This document shows, piece by piece, positions 36,445 to 45,704 of a stretch of DNA of 64,000 nt; position 1 is the first letter of the stretch, and each line of letters opens with the position of its first letter. This DNA comes from Dermabacter vaginalis (GTDB taxonomy: Bacteria; Actinomycetota; Actinomycetes; Actinomycetales; Dermabacteraceae). The notes beneath the pieces were generated by a model that saw only the letters and a program-made list of their open reading frames with translations, was not told the DNA's origin and searched no databases. Location: the NCBI RefSeq assembly GCF_001678905.1, contig NZ_CP012117.1, positions 2,328,315 to 2,392,314 on the forward strand. The letters are read 5' to 3'. A program made the position numbers and the translations under genes.

Positions 36445-36912
36445 TCACAGCTGGCGGAGGCGGTTCCAGCGAGAGACCCAGCCCTCGACATCGACGAGGG
36501 GCACGAGAAGCGGAGGTTTCTCGCTTGAGGCGGGCCGCAGCGAAGCGTCACGGACCGCCGCGCTATTTTCGCGGCGCGCCCGAGCGTTGTAGTCCTCGAG
36601 GTATTCGCGCACCGCGTCTTCTGATGGGAGCGAGCGAAGAGTATGCGCGAGCATATCGTGTTCCTTGCGCAGCACCACAGCGGCGGGCAGTAGCGCCTCG
36701 CGATCGAATTCGCCGGAGGAAATGCGCGATTTAATCCACCAGTCGGGATCGTGCACGTCCGGAAGCTCGAGCTGCGCACCCGCGAGGGGAAGGTTGTCAA
36801 AAACGCCGGCAGCGGCGGCCCGATCGGCAGCCGTCGGAATAAATCCCGCTCCTTCCTCCACGGCGCCAAGCCAGGCATTCGTGTGCGGGCGTGCGCCCGG
36901 CTCCTCACTCAT
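36445..36912 (-). CDS. Unrecognised 155-residue protein
   Basis: A conserved-looking soluble protein without signal peptide or membrane segment. It contains a PTAADRAAAAGVFDNL helix, a Trp/Asp-rich centre (LPDVHDPDWWIKSRISSGEF) and a helical second half (AAVVLRKEHDMLAHTLRSLP). I do not recognise the family. Its start (ATG 36912) is close to the tRNA-Leu terminator, so it could be read partly from the tRNA promoter. It is convergent with the DJ-1 gene. Confidence 0.65.
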   Translation of the reverse strand: MSEEPGARPHTNAWLGAVEEGAGFIPTAADRAAAAGVFDNLPLAGAQLELPDVHDPDWWIKSRISSGEFDREALLPAAVVLRKEHDMLAHTLRSLPSEDAVREYLEDYNARARRENSAAVRDASLRPASSEKPPLLVPLVDVEGWVSRWNRLRQL

Positions 36913-36953
36913 GGCGCTCGCCCCTCTCGGTCACCGTGTGCGAATACGCGAAA

Positions 36954-36973
36954 GCCCCTCCCGAAGGAGGGGC
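36954..36973 (-). terminator. Intrinsic terminator after tRNA-Leu
   Basis: A stem GCCCCTCC / GGAGGGGC with a four-base loop, followed on the minus strand by TTTCGC. It is placed 11 bases downstream of the tRNA 3' end. Confidence 0.75.
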
Positions 36974-36983
36974 CCGCATGGAG

Positions 36984-37067
36984 TGCGCAAGGGGGGACTT
37001 GAACCCCCACGCCCGCAAAGGCACACGGACCTGAACCGTGCGCGTCTACCAATTCCGCCACTTGCGC
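36984..37067 (-). tRNA. tRNA-Leu (anticodon CAG)
   Basis: The minus strand folds as a class II tRNA. Acceptor stem GCGCAAG pairs with CTTGCGC plus discriminator A. The D-loop is GGCGGAATTGGTAGACGC, the anticodon loop is GGTTCAGGTCC with CAG, a long variable arm follows, and the T-arm is GGGGGTTCAAGTCCCCC. The CCA end is not encoded, in keeping with the CCA-adding enzyme at 44090. Confidence 0.97.
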
Positions 37068-37188
37068 GAGTACTTCGACACCGGGCGTCAAGGCACACCG
37101 AGATCGAAGCGCTCCCTAATATAGCCGCACCGACTCCCGCGCGCGAATCAAGGCACTGGCCTGGTGGGCAACACCACGAGTGTGTACG

Positions 37189-38061
37189 TCAGCCGTCCGC
37201 GGGGGTCGGGAGAACAACGAGCACACCCGATTCCTGCGCGTTGAGGATCGTTGCCGCAATCACGGTCGCCTCGCCCTTGCCCCATTCAGCTTCGAAAGGG
37301 CACACCTGCGAATTGCGGCCTTCCGGAATGAACATTTCACCCGTGCATTCGAACTTCGAAACCGGGATCTCGAAGGCCTCCATCGCCTTGAGCGCTTTTT
37401 TCGAAACGCTTGCGCCATCAGCCGGTGCGTCAGCCGCCCACATTCCGCCCGCGCCGTAGGCATACACTTCGGTTCCGGTTTCGGTGAACTTCCCGGTAAG
37501 CGAGGGGTCGAAGTCTTTCTCGAAACCGACCAGGAGGCCGGTACCTTGCATGCTCGAAAACGTTCCGTACACGTAGGCCTCGGTCGTCTTGTTTTCGCCC
37601 TTTACGGTGCAGTGCGTCTTCGGTTTACCGGCCGTGATGTCCACGTCTGAATCGCATTCGACGCTTGCCGAGGCGTCATCGGGAACGACGTCCGTGATCG
37701 CCTTGGCGATCACATCCTTCGAGACGGGAAAATCACCGATCTCGGGGTCATCATCGTTCGTGATGTGGGCAACCATGGCAGGGGCCGAAGTGACCTCTCC
37801 CCCGGATTCGGCCGAAGGCTTCTCACTCGGCTCGCTGCTCGGCGACTCGCTCGGCTCGGAAGTTTCGGTTTGTTCCTCACTCGCCTCTGAGCTCGGCTCA
37901 GCCGTGGGAATCGCGGTGGGGCTTGCCGTCGTGGTTTCCGGGGCGGCACTCGGGGTCTCGCTGGGCTTCGCAACCTCACTGCCCGTGGCGCCGCACGACG
38001 CGAGCATGAGCGCTGCGGCAAAGGCGGCTGATGCGCCGCGGAAGGTGGACCTCATCGACAT
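37189..38061 (-). CDS. Secreted lipoprotein of unknown function
   Basis: A 290-residue protein with a signal peptide ending in lipobox LASC (about residue 23), then a Ser/Pro/Glu/Thr-rich spacer to about residue 90 of the type that spans the wall. Two repeats of a small Cys-containing domain follow, each with a Cys pair (SASVECDSDVDITAGKPKTH-C and FECTGEMFIPEGRNSQVCPF). This pairing resembles DUF4333-type domains of actinobacterial lipoproteins, but I am not certain of the family. It stands alone between tRNA-Leu and an amino-acid permease gene. Confidence 0.8.
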   Translation of the reverse strand: MSMRSTFRGASAAFAAALMLASCGATGSEVAKPSETPSAAPETTTASPTAIPTAEPSSEASEEQTETSEPSESPSSEPSEKPSAESGGEVTSAPAMVAHITNDDDPEIGDFPVSKDVIAKAITDVVPDDASASVECDSDVDITAGKPKTHCTVKGENKTTEAYVYGTFSSMQGTGLLVGFEKDFDPSLTGKFTETGTEVYAYGAGGMWAADAPADGASVSKKALKAMEAFEIPVSKFECTGEMFIPEGRNSQVCPFEAEWGKGEATVIAATILNAQESGVLVVLPTPADG

Positions 38062-38231
38062 GGATTATCTCCTCTAAGAATCGGCACGAGGGAAGAGCGT
38101 GCGGAAACATCTTCCCCCGCCACGCCTCGAAAGTAAAGACTAGGCAAAGTGTGGAGGTTGTGAAGGAAAAGCCGCACGTTCGAGGGGTGGGCGGGTTCCG
38201 ACGGCTGCCCGACAGCAGCGGTTGTCAGACT

Positions 38232-39683
38232 CTAGAAAATTGCGCGCGCTTTTTCAGCCTCCGCAAAGCTCGCGTCGATGGCCTCAACGCTAATGCGGTG
38301 GCGGAACACGAGCACGTATGCGAGGGAGACAACCGCCACGAAGGGCACGCCCACCATGGCCGCGAGCTGCATGCGCTCAACGGCAAGCACGGTCGAAAAC
38401 ACGAACAGCAGCCCCGCGATACCCACGATTGCCGTCGCGACGCCGCCGGGCATACGGAAAAGCTCGAGGCCGTCACGCGTACGGTGATACACAATGTAGG
38501 TCACGAGAATGAGCACCCAGACGATCACCGCCGAAAAAATCACGGTCGACATAATGAGCGGGAACAGCCCACCGATACCCGTCATCGCGAGTACCACGAC
38601 AAGAAGAATCCCGCACGCGTGCACAATGATGCCGGGAAGCGGGATGCCGCGGCGCGTGGTGCGCTCAAGCACGCGCGGCGCGAGAGAATCCGCGGCAAGC
38701 GAGTGGAGGAACCGCGAGCCCGCATACACGTTCGCGTTCGCGGCCGAGAGCGCCGTAATCACGACAATGAGATTGGTGAGGCCCGCTGCCGCGGGGATCC
38801 CGAGCTCATGGAACACCATGACAAACGGCGAAAGGCGCACGTCGCCCGAGGCTCCCGAGGCCTCTTTCCACGGCACAAGCGCCACGATAATGCCGATCGC
38901 CACGACGTAAAAGAAGCTCAAGCGGACCACGGTGGACTGCGCCGCCGTGCGAATCGATCGCGCGGGGTTCTTCGCCTCGGCCGCCGAGATTGACAGCATC
39001 TCGATGCCGCCGAAAGAAAACATCACGAGCGCCATCGACACCCACACGCCCTTGAAGCCGAAGGGCATAAAGCCGCCGTCGTTCATCCAGTTGGAAATAC
39101 CCGCCGCGGGCGTGCCCGGGAGGCCGAAGAACACGAGGCACAGCCCCACGAGGATGAACACCACGACCGCAATAACTTTGATGCTCGAAAGCCAAAATTC
39201 GATCGTGCCGAAACTCTTCACGCTCACGACGTTGATCGCGACCACGATCGCGCCAAGGATGGCGACTCCAGCCCACTGCGGCAAACCGGGTGCCCAAAAC
39301 TGCAGGTACAGGCTGCACGCGTACAGCTCGGCGGCCGTCACGCCAACTGTCACGATCCAGTAGAGCCACCGCACAAGGTAGCCCCAAAACGGCGAGAGGT
39401 AGCGCGCGGCGAGCGTGCCAAATCCCCCCTGGACAGGGTGACGCGAGGCCATCTCGCCCATCGCGAGGGCGATCGTCATAGCGATGGCGGAGCCGATCGC
39501 AAAGCTGATGATCACGGCGGGACCGGCCACGGCGATCGCATCTCCGGAACCGAGGAACAATCCGGTACCGAGCGCGGAGCCCATCGCGATCATGGCCATC
39601 TGTCGATGCGTGAGTGATCGGGAAAGGTGGCCGTGTTCGTGGGGATCGCTGGCTGTAGACGGGTGTGAGGATGGGGAGGTCAT
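38232..39683 (-). CDS. Amino-acid permease of the APC/AAT family
   Basis: ATG 39683 was chosen (483 residues), since the longer frame only adds an Arg-rich leader running into the rplI terminator. There are about twelve membrane segments with the AAT-family opening LSRSLTHRQMAMIAMGSALG-TGLFLGSGDAI and VMFSFGGIEMLSISAAEAKN-P in the sixth-to-seventh segment region. Members take up neutral, aromatic or basic amino acids or GABA by proton symport. Substrate here is not evident. Confidence 0.93.
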   Translation of the reverse strand: MTSPSSHPSTASDPHEHGHLSRSLTHRQMAMIAMGSALGTGLFLGSGDAIAVAGPAVIISFAIGSAIAMTIALAMGEMASRHPVQGGFGTLAARYLSPFWGYLVRWLYWIVTVGVTAAELYACSLYLQFWAPGLPQWAGVAILGAIVVAINVVSVKSFGTIEFWLSSIKVIAVVVFILVGLCLVFFGLPGTPAAGISNWMNDGGFMPFGFKGVWVSMALVMFSFGGIEMLSISAAEAKNPARSIRTAAQSTVVRLSFFYVVAIGIIVALVPWKEASGASGDVRLSPFVMVFHELGIPAAAGLTNLIVVITALSAANANVYAGSRFLHSLAADSLAPRVLERTTRRGIPLPGIIVHACGILLVVVLAMTGIGGLFPLIMSTVIFSAVIVWVLILVTYIVYHRTRDGLELFRMPGGVATAIVGIAGLLFVFSTVLAVERMQLAAMVGVPFVAVVSLAYVLVFRHRISVEAIDASFAEAEKARAIF

Positions 39684-39739
39684 TCCACAAATGTATTCAA
39701 TTTCTTGGTCGGTTCGGGCGATTGACCGCTTAATGGCAG

Positions 39740-39768
39740 AAAAAAGCGGCGGGCGCAAAGCCCGCCGC
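39740..39768 (-). terminator. Rho-independent terminator of the rpsF-ssb-rpsR-rplI operon
   Basis: Perfect nine-base stem GCGGCGGGC (39746-39754) / GCCCGCCGC (39760-39768), with a five-base loop and a run of six T on the minus strand. It is about 40 bases downstream of the rplI stop. Confidence 0.93.
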
Positions 39769-39808
39769 TTCCTCATACGCTCTTACGCGAGCGCTTACGC
39801 TATGCCCT

Positions 39809-40279
39809 TCAGGCGCGCGCACCCTTCGCGGCAACAACCTGGACAACGAGGTTTGCGTAAACCTCTTCGTGCAGGCGCACCGTCACGGTGTACTCGCCGA
39901 GCGACTTGATCGGTGCGGTGAACTCGACCTTACGACGGTCGATCTCGCGATCGAATCCAGCCTTGACGGCCTCGGCAACCTCGGCGGCCGTCACGGCGCC
40001 GAAGAGACGGCCGTTCTGACCCGCGCGCTCGGCCACAACGACCGGCTTGGTCTGGAGAACGTCGCGGAGGGCCTGGGCGTCCTCGAGCGATGCCACGGCA
40101 CGCTTCGAGTTCGCGGCAGCCATCTGCTCGAGCTGGCGCTCAGCACCCTTGGTCCACGGCGTGGCGAGGCCACGCGGCAGAAGGTAGTTGCGAGCGTAGC
40201 CGGCCTTGACCTCGACGACATCGCCGGGGCCGCCGAGCTTGGAAACCTCATTGGTGAGGATGAGCTTGGTAGTAGCCAT
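39809..40279 (-). CDS. rplI: 50S ribosomal protein L9
   Basis: A 156-residue protein. The N-terminal rRNA-binding domain has LGGPGDVVEVKAGYARNYLL-P, the L9 signature, followed by a long connecting helix and the C-terminal domain (LFGAVTAAEVAEAVKAGFDR). The C-terminus is slightly longer than the usual ~149 residues. It is the last gene of the conserved rpsF-ssb-rpsR-rplI operon and is followed by a strong terminator. Confidence 0.98.
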   Translation of the reverse strand: MATTKLILTNEVSKLGGPGDVVEVKAGYARNYLLPRGLATPWTKGAERQLEQMAAANSKRAVASLEDAQALRDVLQTKPVVVAERAGQNGRLFGAVTAAEVAEAVKAGFDREIDRRKVEFTAPIKSLGEYTVTVRLHEEVYANLVVQVVAAKGARA

Positions 40280-40300
40280 GTTTCTCTATCCTTCCTTGGC

Positions 40301-40537
40301 TCAGCGACCGGAGGTCGAGTAGGGAAGGAGGGCGATCTCGCGGGCGTTCTTGACGGCCTTCGCGATCTTACGCTGCTCCTGGACACTCACGCCGGTCACG
40401 CGGCGTGCACGGATCTTTCCGCGATCCGAAATGAACTTACGCAGAACTGCGGGGTCCTTGTAATCGATGTTCTCGATACCGGCGCTCTTAAGCGGGTTCT
40501 GCTTCTTCTTGGGCTTACGAAGCTCTGGCTTCGCCAT
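40301..40537 (-). CDS. rpsR: 30S ribosomal protein S18
   Basis: A 78-residue basic protein containing [20 protein letters not shown] and [20 protein letters not shown], the S18 pattern. It partners S6 on the 16S rRNA platform. The sequence has no zinc-binding Cys set. It lies 21 bases before rplI. Confidence 0.98.
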   Translation of the reverse strand: MAKPELRKPKKKQNPLKSAGIENIDYKDPAVLRKFISDRGKIRARRVTGVSVQEQRKIAKAVKNAREIALLPYSTSGR

Positions 40538-40563
40538 CGTGGTGCTCCTTTGAGTGAGGGGAG

Positions 40564-40582
40564 CCCGGGCTTTCGACCCGGG
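40564..40582 (-). promoter_or_regulatory. GC-rich hairpin between ssb and rpsR
   Basis: CCCGGG (40564-40569) and CCCGGG (40577-40582) form a stem with a short loop and no T run. It may adjust relative ssb and rpsR expression or stabilise processed RNA rather than end transcription. Confidence 0.4.
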
Positions 40583-40624
40583 ATGGAATGGATATTTTCA
40601 AAGATGTATGCCGAGTGGTGCGGT

Positions 40625-41191
40625 TTAGAAGGGCGGGGGCTCTTCGGCGCCGCCGTTGCTCCAGGGGTCAACATCGGCGGGGTTCTGGCCGCCCTGCGGC
40701 CCTCCCTGGTTGCCACCGCGGTTGCCGCCGTAGCCTCCCTGGTTGGAGTAGCCGCCCTGGCCGCCACCGTAGTTGCCGCCACCATTATTTCCACCGTTGA
40801 AGCCGCCACCGAAGTTGCCGCCGCCGCGCTGAGTGCGGGTCGGCTTCGCGGTCGCGTAGCGGAGCGAAGGACCGATCTCGTCAACCTGGAGTTCGATCGA
40901 GGTGCGGTTGTTGCCTTCGCGGTCGGTGTACGAGCGCTGCTGGAGGCGGCCCTGAACGATCACGCGGGTGCCCTTCGCGAGGGACTCGGCGACGTTCTCG
41001 GCTGCATCGCGCCAGATGGAGCAGCGCAGGAAGAGAGCCTCGCCGTCTTTCCATTCGCCCGACTGGCGGTCGAACGTGCGGGGGGTCGACGCGACGGTGA
41101 ACGACGCGACGGGAATGCCCGAGTTCGTAAAGCGCAGCTCGGGATCGGCGGTCAGGTTTCCGACGACGGTGATGACGGTATCGTTCGCCAT
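40625..41191 (-). CDS. ssb: Single-stranded DNA-binding protein
   Basis: A 188-residue protein. The N-terminal OB fold ([40 protein letters not shown]) is followed by a Gly/Asn/Gln-rich disordered linker (repeats of GGN, GGY) and an acidic-hydrophobic tip ending EEPPPF, which normally binds replication and repair partners. It sits between rpsF and rpsR, the standard order in bacteria. Confidence 0.98.
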   Translation of the reverse strand: MANDTVITVVGNLTADPELRFTNSGIPVASFTVASTPRTFDRQSGEWKDGEALFLRCSIWRDAAENVAESLAKGTRVIVQGRLQQRSYTDREGNNRTSIELQVDEIGPSLRYATAKPTRTQRGGGNFGGGFNGGNNGGGNYGGGQGGYSNQGGYGGNRGGNQGGPQGGQNPADVDPWSNGGAEEPPPF

Positions 41192-41237
41192 GACTCTCCT
41201 TCAGCTGGTGGTGCGGTGTGGCGTGTAAACGAGGTTT

Positions 41238-41528
41238 TTACTTCTCGTCGACGCGCATGAGCTTCGTGCGCAGAACGGACTCGTTGAGGCCGAGCTGGCG
41301 GTCGAGCTCCTTGGCGGTCTCGGGCTTCGAGGTGAAGTTAAGAACGACGTAGATGCCTTCCTGCTTCTTGTCGATCTCGTAGGCGAACTTGCGCTTGCCC
41401 CACACGTCGGTGTTGTCGACGGTGCCGCCCTCAGCAGGAACAACCTTGATGAGCTTCTCAAAAGTGGTGTCCACGGTACGCTCGTCGATCGACGGGTCCA
41501 GGATCACGACCATTTCGTACTTACGCAT
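41238..41528 (-). CDS. rpsF: 30S ribosomal protein S6
   Basis: A 96-residue protein beginning [20 protein letters not shown] with [20 protein letters not shown] in the middle, as in S6. It binds 16S rRNA together with S18. It is the first gene of the operon; a hairpin lies in its leader at 41562-41578. Confidence 0.98.
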   Translation of the reverse strand: MRKYEMVVILDPSIDERTVDTTFEKLIKVVPAEGGTVDNTDVWGKRKFAYEIDKKQEGIYVVLNFTSKPETAKELDRQLGLNESVLRTKLMRVDEK

Positions 41529-41561
41529 GTGTAAATCCCCACCTCCTGTGGTCTATCGCGG

Positions 41562-41578
41562 CCACGGTCCTTCCGTGG
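41562..41578 (-). promoter_or_regulatory. Hairpin in the rpsF leader
   Basis: CCACGG/CCGTGG six-base arms with a five-base loop, 34 bases before the rpsF start. rpsF leaders in several bacteria bind the S6:S18 complex, but I cannot confirm that consensus here. Confidence 0.35.
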
Positions 41579-41681
41579 CAGGAGGGTCATGCATGTGCCT
41601 GCGGTTTTCCACAGACTTCCCAAGTCTAGCGGCTCGGCCGGGTTCGGGGAAGGGGGTCCGACGGTGGCCTGGACCTCACCG

Positions 41682-44093
41682 CTACCGAGGTTCTTTCGGC
41701 GTCGCAGTCGGTTCGACCGGTTTGTCGTTGCCGCGCGTCGGCTGCATCTTCGGTGTCTTCGGCTTTTCGCTCGGTTCGGGCTCGGGCTCGGGCTTGGGCT
41801 TCTCGGGCTTCGACGATGGCGTGGGCTGCTCGCTCGGCTCGGGCGCTGGCTCGGGCGCTTCTTCCGAAGGCTCCTCGGTTGCGGGCGGTTCCTCACTCGG
41901 CTGTTCCGACGGCTGCGCAGGAGCCTCAGGCTGCGTGGTCCTGCGCGGCGCGTGCGTCCGCTTTTTCCTCTTCCGTTTCTTCTTGCCCTCGGAGTCGACT
42001 TCGCCTGGGAAGTCGAGTTCGTCCTGCCCGTCGAGGGCGCTCGTCATGATGTCGGCGAAGATGCTCGCGGGCGCGCCGCCGCCGGTCATGTCCTCCCACG
42101 GGCCGAACGGGGTGAGCGGTTCTTCAGTGCGGCCGTCGGCACTTGGCTGGAACATCCCCACCGCGGTCACGAGCTGCGGGGTGTAACCCACGAAGAGCGC
42201 CGAGCGGAACGAGCTGGACGTGCCCGTCTTACCCGCGACCGGTCGGCCGTCCATTTTTCTCGCAACGACCTTCGCCGATCCGCGCGAGCTCGTGGGTTCC
42301 TGAAGGGCTACGGTCGCGTTGATGGCCGTGGATTCCTTGAGAACTCTCTCGCCGTCATCCTTATAGGCGTACTTGCTCGAACCGTCAGCGTTGGTCACTT
42401 TTTCGACGATGTGCGGAGTGCGTTTGATGCCTCCGGAGGCGATCGTCGAGTAGGCGTTGGCGAGCTCAAGCATCGTGGATGAAGCAGAGCCGAGAACGTT
42501 GCTGGGGCTGTCGTCGAGGCCGGGCGTCTTCTCGGAAAGCCCCATCTTGATGGCCGCATCGCGCGTCTTTTCGGCGCCCATGTCGACGTTGAGTGCCGCA
42601 TAGGGCGTGTTGTAGGAGTGCCGCGTCGCAGTCAGAAGATCGACCGTGCCGCGGGAGGCGTTGTTGAAGTTCTTGACCGTCCACCCCTTGAACGTCCTAG
42701 GTGAGGAGGCATCCCAGTTGGAGTGGAGGCTGTAGCCCTCCTCGAGCGCCGCGACAAGCGTGAACGCTTTGAACGTTGAACCGGCCTGCATGCGCGACTG
42801 GGTAGCGTCGTTACGCTGCTGCTTGAGGTAGTCCTCGCCGCCGTAGAGCGCCCGGATCGCGCCGGTTGACGGGTCGATGCTCACGGTTCCCACGTGGTTG
42901 TTCTCGGGGCGGTCCTCGGGGAGGTTTGCGATCACTTCGACGGTCGAGTCTTGCGTGTGCTTGTCGATCGTCGAAACGATCGTGTAGCCGCCCGTGTCGA
43001 TGTCGTCCTCGTCAAAGCCTCGCGCCTCGAGTTCCTTGCGCACCGCCATCATGAGGTAGCCGTTTGTGCCGCGCAAGGAGCTTTGACGTTTGTATTCGAT
43101 CGTCTCGGGGAAGCTGAGCTTGTCGGCCTCCTCCTTCGTGAGCGTGGCCGTCTCATTGACCTCGCGATCGATCACACGCTGCCACAGGGCCTTCGCTTTT
43201 TCGGGGTTCTTCGCGGGGTCGTAGGCACTGGGCGCAGGAATAACGGCCACGAGGAGCGCGGCCTCGGCATCATCGAGTTCACTCGCGCTCTTGCCGAAGT
43301 AGGCCTGTGCCGCTTCTTCAATGCCGTACGCGGAGCGCCCGAAGTAGATCGTGTTGAGGTAGCGCGAAAGGATCTCGTTCTTGTCGAGCTCCTGGTCGAT
43401 TTTGACGGCCATGATCATTTCGCGCACCTTGCCGGTATACGACGTGACCTTGCCCGTGTAGTAGTTCTCGACGTACTGCTGGGTGATCGTCGAAGCCCCC
43501 TGGCGGGAGCCGCCTGAAAGGTTGTTCACGAGGGCGCGCACGATACCCTTCGGCGAAATGCCGCGGTTCTCGTAAAACGTGGAGTCCTCGGAGGCGACGA
43601 CAGCCTCCTTGACGTTGTCGGGGATCTCGTCGGCGGGCAGAATCGTGCGATTGAGGTCGCTGAACTCGCCGAGGAGAGTCTTTCCGTCCGAGTAGTAGAC
43701 CCGGGTCGTTTGGGCGACCGCGATATCGGTGGGCTCGGGAACATCAGTCGTGGCATACAGCCACGCGCCGAAGCCGATGCCGGCGAAAAAGAGCAGCACA
43801 AAAACGGCGGAAAGGAGTCGCCACGATGGCCACCAGCGCCAAAACCCCTCCCTGCCCGCGCGGGGATAATTGAGGAGGTTCGTGGGTTTGGGCTTGTTCT
43901 TAGCCCTGCGATTACCTCGTGGCGTTGACGACGGTGCGTCAGAGGGACGGCCGGGAGTGCGCGTCGTTGTTTCGGGGCGCGGCTTTGTGCGGCTGCGGCT
44001 TAAACTCGCCGCCGCGGGGGTCGTCGCCGCGCGTGCGGCACGCTTCCCACTCGAGCGTGTACGGCTTGTCCCCTTCGGCGTCTTATCGCTCAC
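41682..44093 (-). CDS. Class A penicillin-binding protein (glycosyltransferase/transpeptidase)
   Basis: An 803-residue bifunctional peptidoglycan synthase, start GTG 44093 overlapping the CCA-transferase stop. A basic, Ser/Pro-rich cytoplasmic leader (about 1-90) and one anchor (SAVFVLLFFAGIGFGAWLYA) come first. The GT51 domain follows (EAVVASEDSTFYENRG, ASTITQQYVENYY, YLNTIYFGRSAYGIEEAAQ), then the transpeptidase domain with SxxK in MQAGSTFKAF, SxN in RHSYNTPY and KTG in VAGKTGTSSSF. The C-terminus is a long Pro/Glu/Lys-rich tail (about 690-803), likely wall-spanning. Position beside pcnA and murJ fits the PonA-type of actinobacteria. Confidence 0.96.
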   Translation of the reverse strand: MSDKTPKGTSRTRSSGKRAARAATTPAAASLSRSRTKPRPETTTRTPGRPSDAPSSTPRGNRRAKNKPKPTNLLNYPRAGREGFWRWWPSWRLLSAVFVLLFFAGIGFGAWLYATTDVPEPTDIAVAQTTRVYYSDGKTLLGEFSDLNRTILPADEIPDNVKEAVVASEDSTFYENRGISPKGIVRALVNNLSGGSRQGASTITQQYVENYYTGKVTSYTGKVREMIMAVKIDQELDKNEILSRYLNTIYFGRSAYGIEEAAQAYFGKSASELDDAEAALLVAVIPAPSAYDPAKNPEKAKALWQRVIDREVNETATLTKEEADKLSFPETIEYKRQSSLRGTNGYLMMAVRKELEARGFDEDDIDTGGYTIVSTIDKHTQDSTVEVIANLPEDRPENNHVGTVSIDPSTGAIRALYGGEDYLKQQRNDATQSRMQAGSTFKAFTLVAALEEGYSLHSNWDASSPRTFKGWTVKNFNNASRGTVDLLTATRHSYNTPYAALNVDMGAEKTRDAAIKMGLSEKTPGLDDSPSNVLGSASSTMLELANAYSTIASGGIKRTPHIVEKVTNADGSSKYAYKDDGERVLKESTAINATVALQEPTSSRGSAKVVARKMDGRPVAGKTGTSSSFRSALFVGYTPQLVTAVGMFQPSADGRTEEPLTPFGPWEDMTGGGAPASIFADIMTSALDGQDELDFPGEVDSEGKKKRKRKKRTHAPRRTTQPEAPAQPSEQPSEEPPATEEPSEEAPEPAPEPSEQPTPSSKPEKPKPEPEPEPSEKPKTPKMQPTRGNDKPVEPTATPKEPR

Positions 44094-45613
44094 TTCGAGT
44101 TTCCTCTCGTCGCGGAGGCGCTGTCGTGCGCCCCATTATGCGCCCACCATTCCTGAAGGCGCTTGGAGGCCTCCTCCTCGCCGAGCGGCCCCTCCTCCAT
44201 GCGAAGCTCAAGAAGGTAGGCGTAAGCCTTTCCCACGGCTGGCCCCGGCTCGAGCCCCAAGATCTGCATGATTGCGCGGCCGTCCAGATCAGGCCGGATT
44301 TTCGAGATCTCTTCCTGCTCGGCAAGCTCAGCAATACGCTTTTCGAGATCGTCGTAGGCTTCACGGAGGCGCTGGGCCTTGCGTTTATTGCGGGTCGTGC
44401 AATCGGCACGCGTGAGGCGGTGGAGGCGCTCCAGCTGGTCTCCCGCGTCGGTCACGTAACGGCGCACCGCAGAGTCCGTCCACTCTGAGTCAGAGTAACC
44501 GTGGAACCGAAGGTGCAGTTCGATCAGGTGGGCAACCGCTTTCGTCGTCTCCTTATCGAACTTGAGGGCCTTCATGCGAGCCTTCGCCATGCGCGCACCC
44601 ACCACCTCGTGGAAACGGAACGTCACGACCCCGCCCTCTTCGTAGCGGCGTGTATTGGGCTTCGCGCAATCGTGCATGAGGGCGGCAAAGCGCAAGATGA
44701 AATCGGGGCCGGGCACCGGTCCTTCGGGGCCCGTTTCAAGGTCAATCGCCTGCTCAAGCACCGTGAGCGAGTGCGTATAGACGTCCTTGTGCCTGTGGTG
44801 CTCGTCGATTTCGAGCCGCATCGCGGGCAGTTCGGGAAGGACGATCTCGGCGAGACCAAGGTCGACCATTTGCTCGAGGGCGCTCCTCGGGTGGTCGCCG
44901 AGCATGAGCTTCACGAGCTCATCGCGCACGCGCTCAGCGCTCACGATCGTGAGGCGCTCGGCGAGTGCCCCGATCGCGCGCGCGGTGCCCTCCTCGATGT
45001 CGAAACCAAGGGTGGAGGCAAAGCGGACGGCGCGCATCATGCGCAGCGGGTCGTCGCTGAAGGACTGCTCGGGGGCGACGGGTGTGCGAAGAAGCCCCGC
45101 GGCGAGATCCTCGAGACCGCCGAATGGGTCAATGAACTCGAGCGAAGGAAGGCGCACCGCCATCGCGTTCACGGTGAAGTCGCGGCGGGAAAGGTCGCCG
45201 TCAATCGTGTCGCCGTATGCGACTTGAGGCTTGCGCGACTTCGGATCGTACTCCTCGGTGCGGTACGTCGTGATTTCCACCTTCACGCCATCGAGCTGCG
45301 CGCCGAGCGTGCCAAACTCGCGGCCCATGTCCCAGATCGCGCCGCGCTTACCTACCCATGTGCGAAGGATGCGCTCGGTCTCATCAGGCCTCGCCGACGT
45401 CGTGAAGTCGAGGTCATCGCTACTGCGCCCAAGAAGGGCATCGCGCACGGGCCCGCCCACAAGAGCGAGCTCCTGACCAGCCCCCTCAAACATTTCGCCA
45501 AGCTCATGGACGGAGGCTGGAAGCGCCCGAAACATGCTCTGCGCGCGGGTGCGAACGGTGTCAATCCCGATGCGCTCCACCCGGCGCGTGTCGCCATTAG
45601 TCACGTACGTCAT
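44090..45613 (-). CDS. pcnA: CCA tRNA nucleotidyltransferase
   Basis: A 507-residue enzyme that adds or repairs the CCA end of tRNA. The class II nucleotidyltransferase head has LALVGGPVRDALLGRSSDDL-DFTT with its catalytic Asp pair. DGDLSRRDFTVNAMAVRLPS and DDPLRMMRAVRFASTLGFDI form the nucleotide-selection region. A C-terminal HD domain (DEHHRHKDVYTHSLTVLEQA, AALMHDCAKPNTR) is present, as in many actinobacterial copies that also have phosphatase activity. tRNA-Leu in this window lacks an encoded CCA and needs this enzyme. Confidence 0.96.
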   Translation of the reverse strand: MTYVTNGDTRRVERIGIDTVRTRAQSMFRALPASVHELGEMFEGAGQELALVGGPVRDALLGRSSDDLDFTTSARPDETERILRTWVGKRGAIWDMGREFGTLGAQLDGVKVEITTYRTEEYDPKSRKPQVAYGDTIDGDLSRRDFTVNAMAVRLPSLEFIDPFGGLEDLAAGLLRTPVAPEQSFSDDPLRMMRAVRFASTLGFDIEEGTARAIGALAERLTIVSAERVRDELVKLMLGDHPRSALEQMVDLGLAEIVLPELPAMRLEIDEHHRHKDVYTHSLTVLEQAIDLETGPEGPVPGPDFILRFAALMHDCAKPNTRRYEEGGVVTFRFHEVVGARMAKARMKALKFDKETTKAVAHLIELHLRFHGYSDSEWTDSAVRRYVTDAGDQLERLHRLTRADCTTRNKRKAQRLREAYDDLEKRIAELAEQEEISKIRPDLDGRAIMQILGLEPGPAVGKAYAYLLELRMEEGPLGEEEASKRLQEWWAHNGAHDSASATRGNSK

Positions 45614-45704
45614 TCCTCACCTTGGTTTGTGATGTGCAAATCGCTGCGCGCACGCAGCCCGTGTTTGGCACGCGGCACGAAGGCACGCCCTCTACAGTGG
45701 TTCC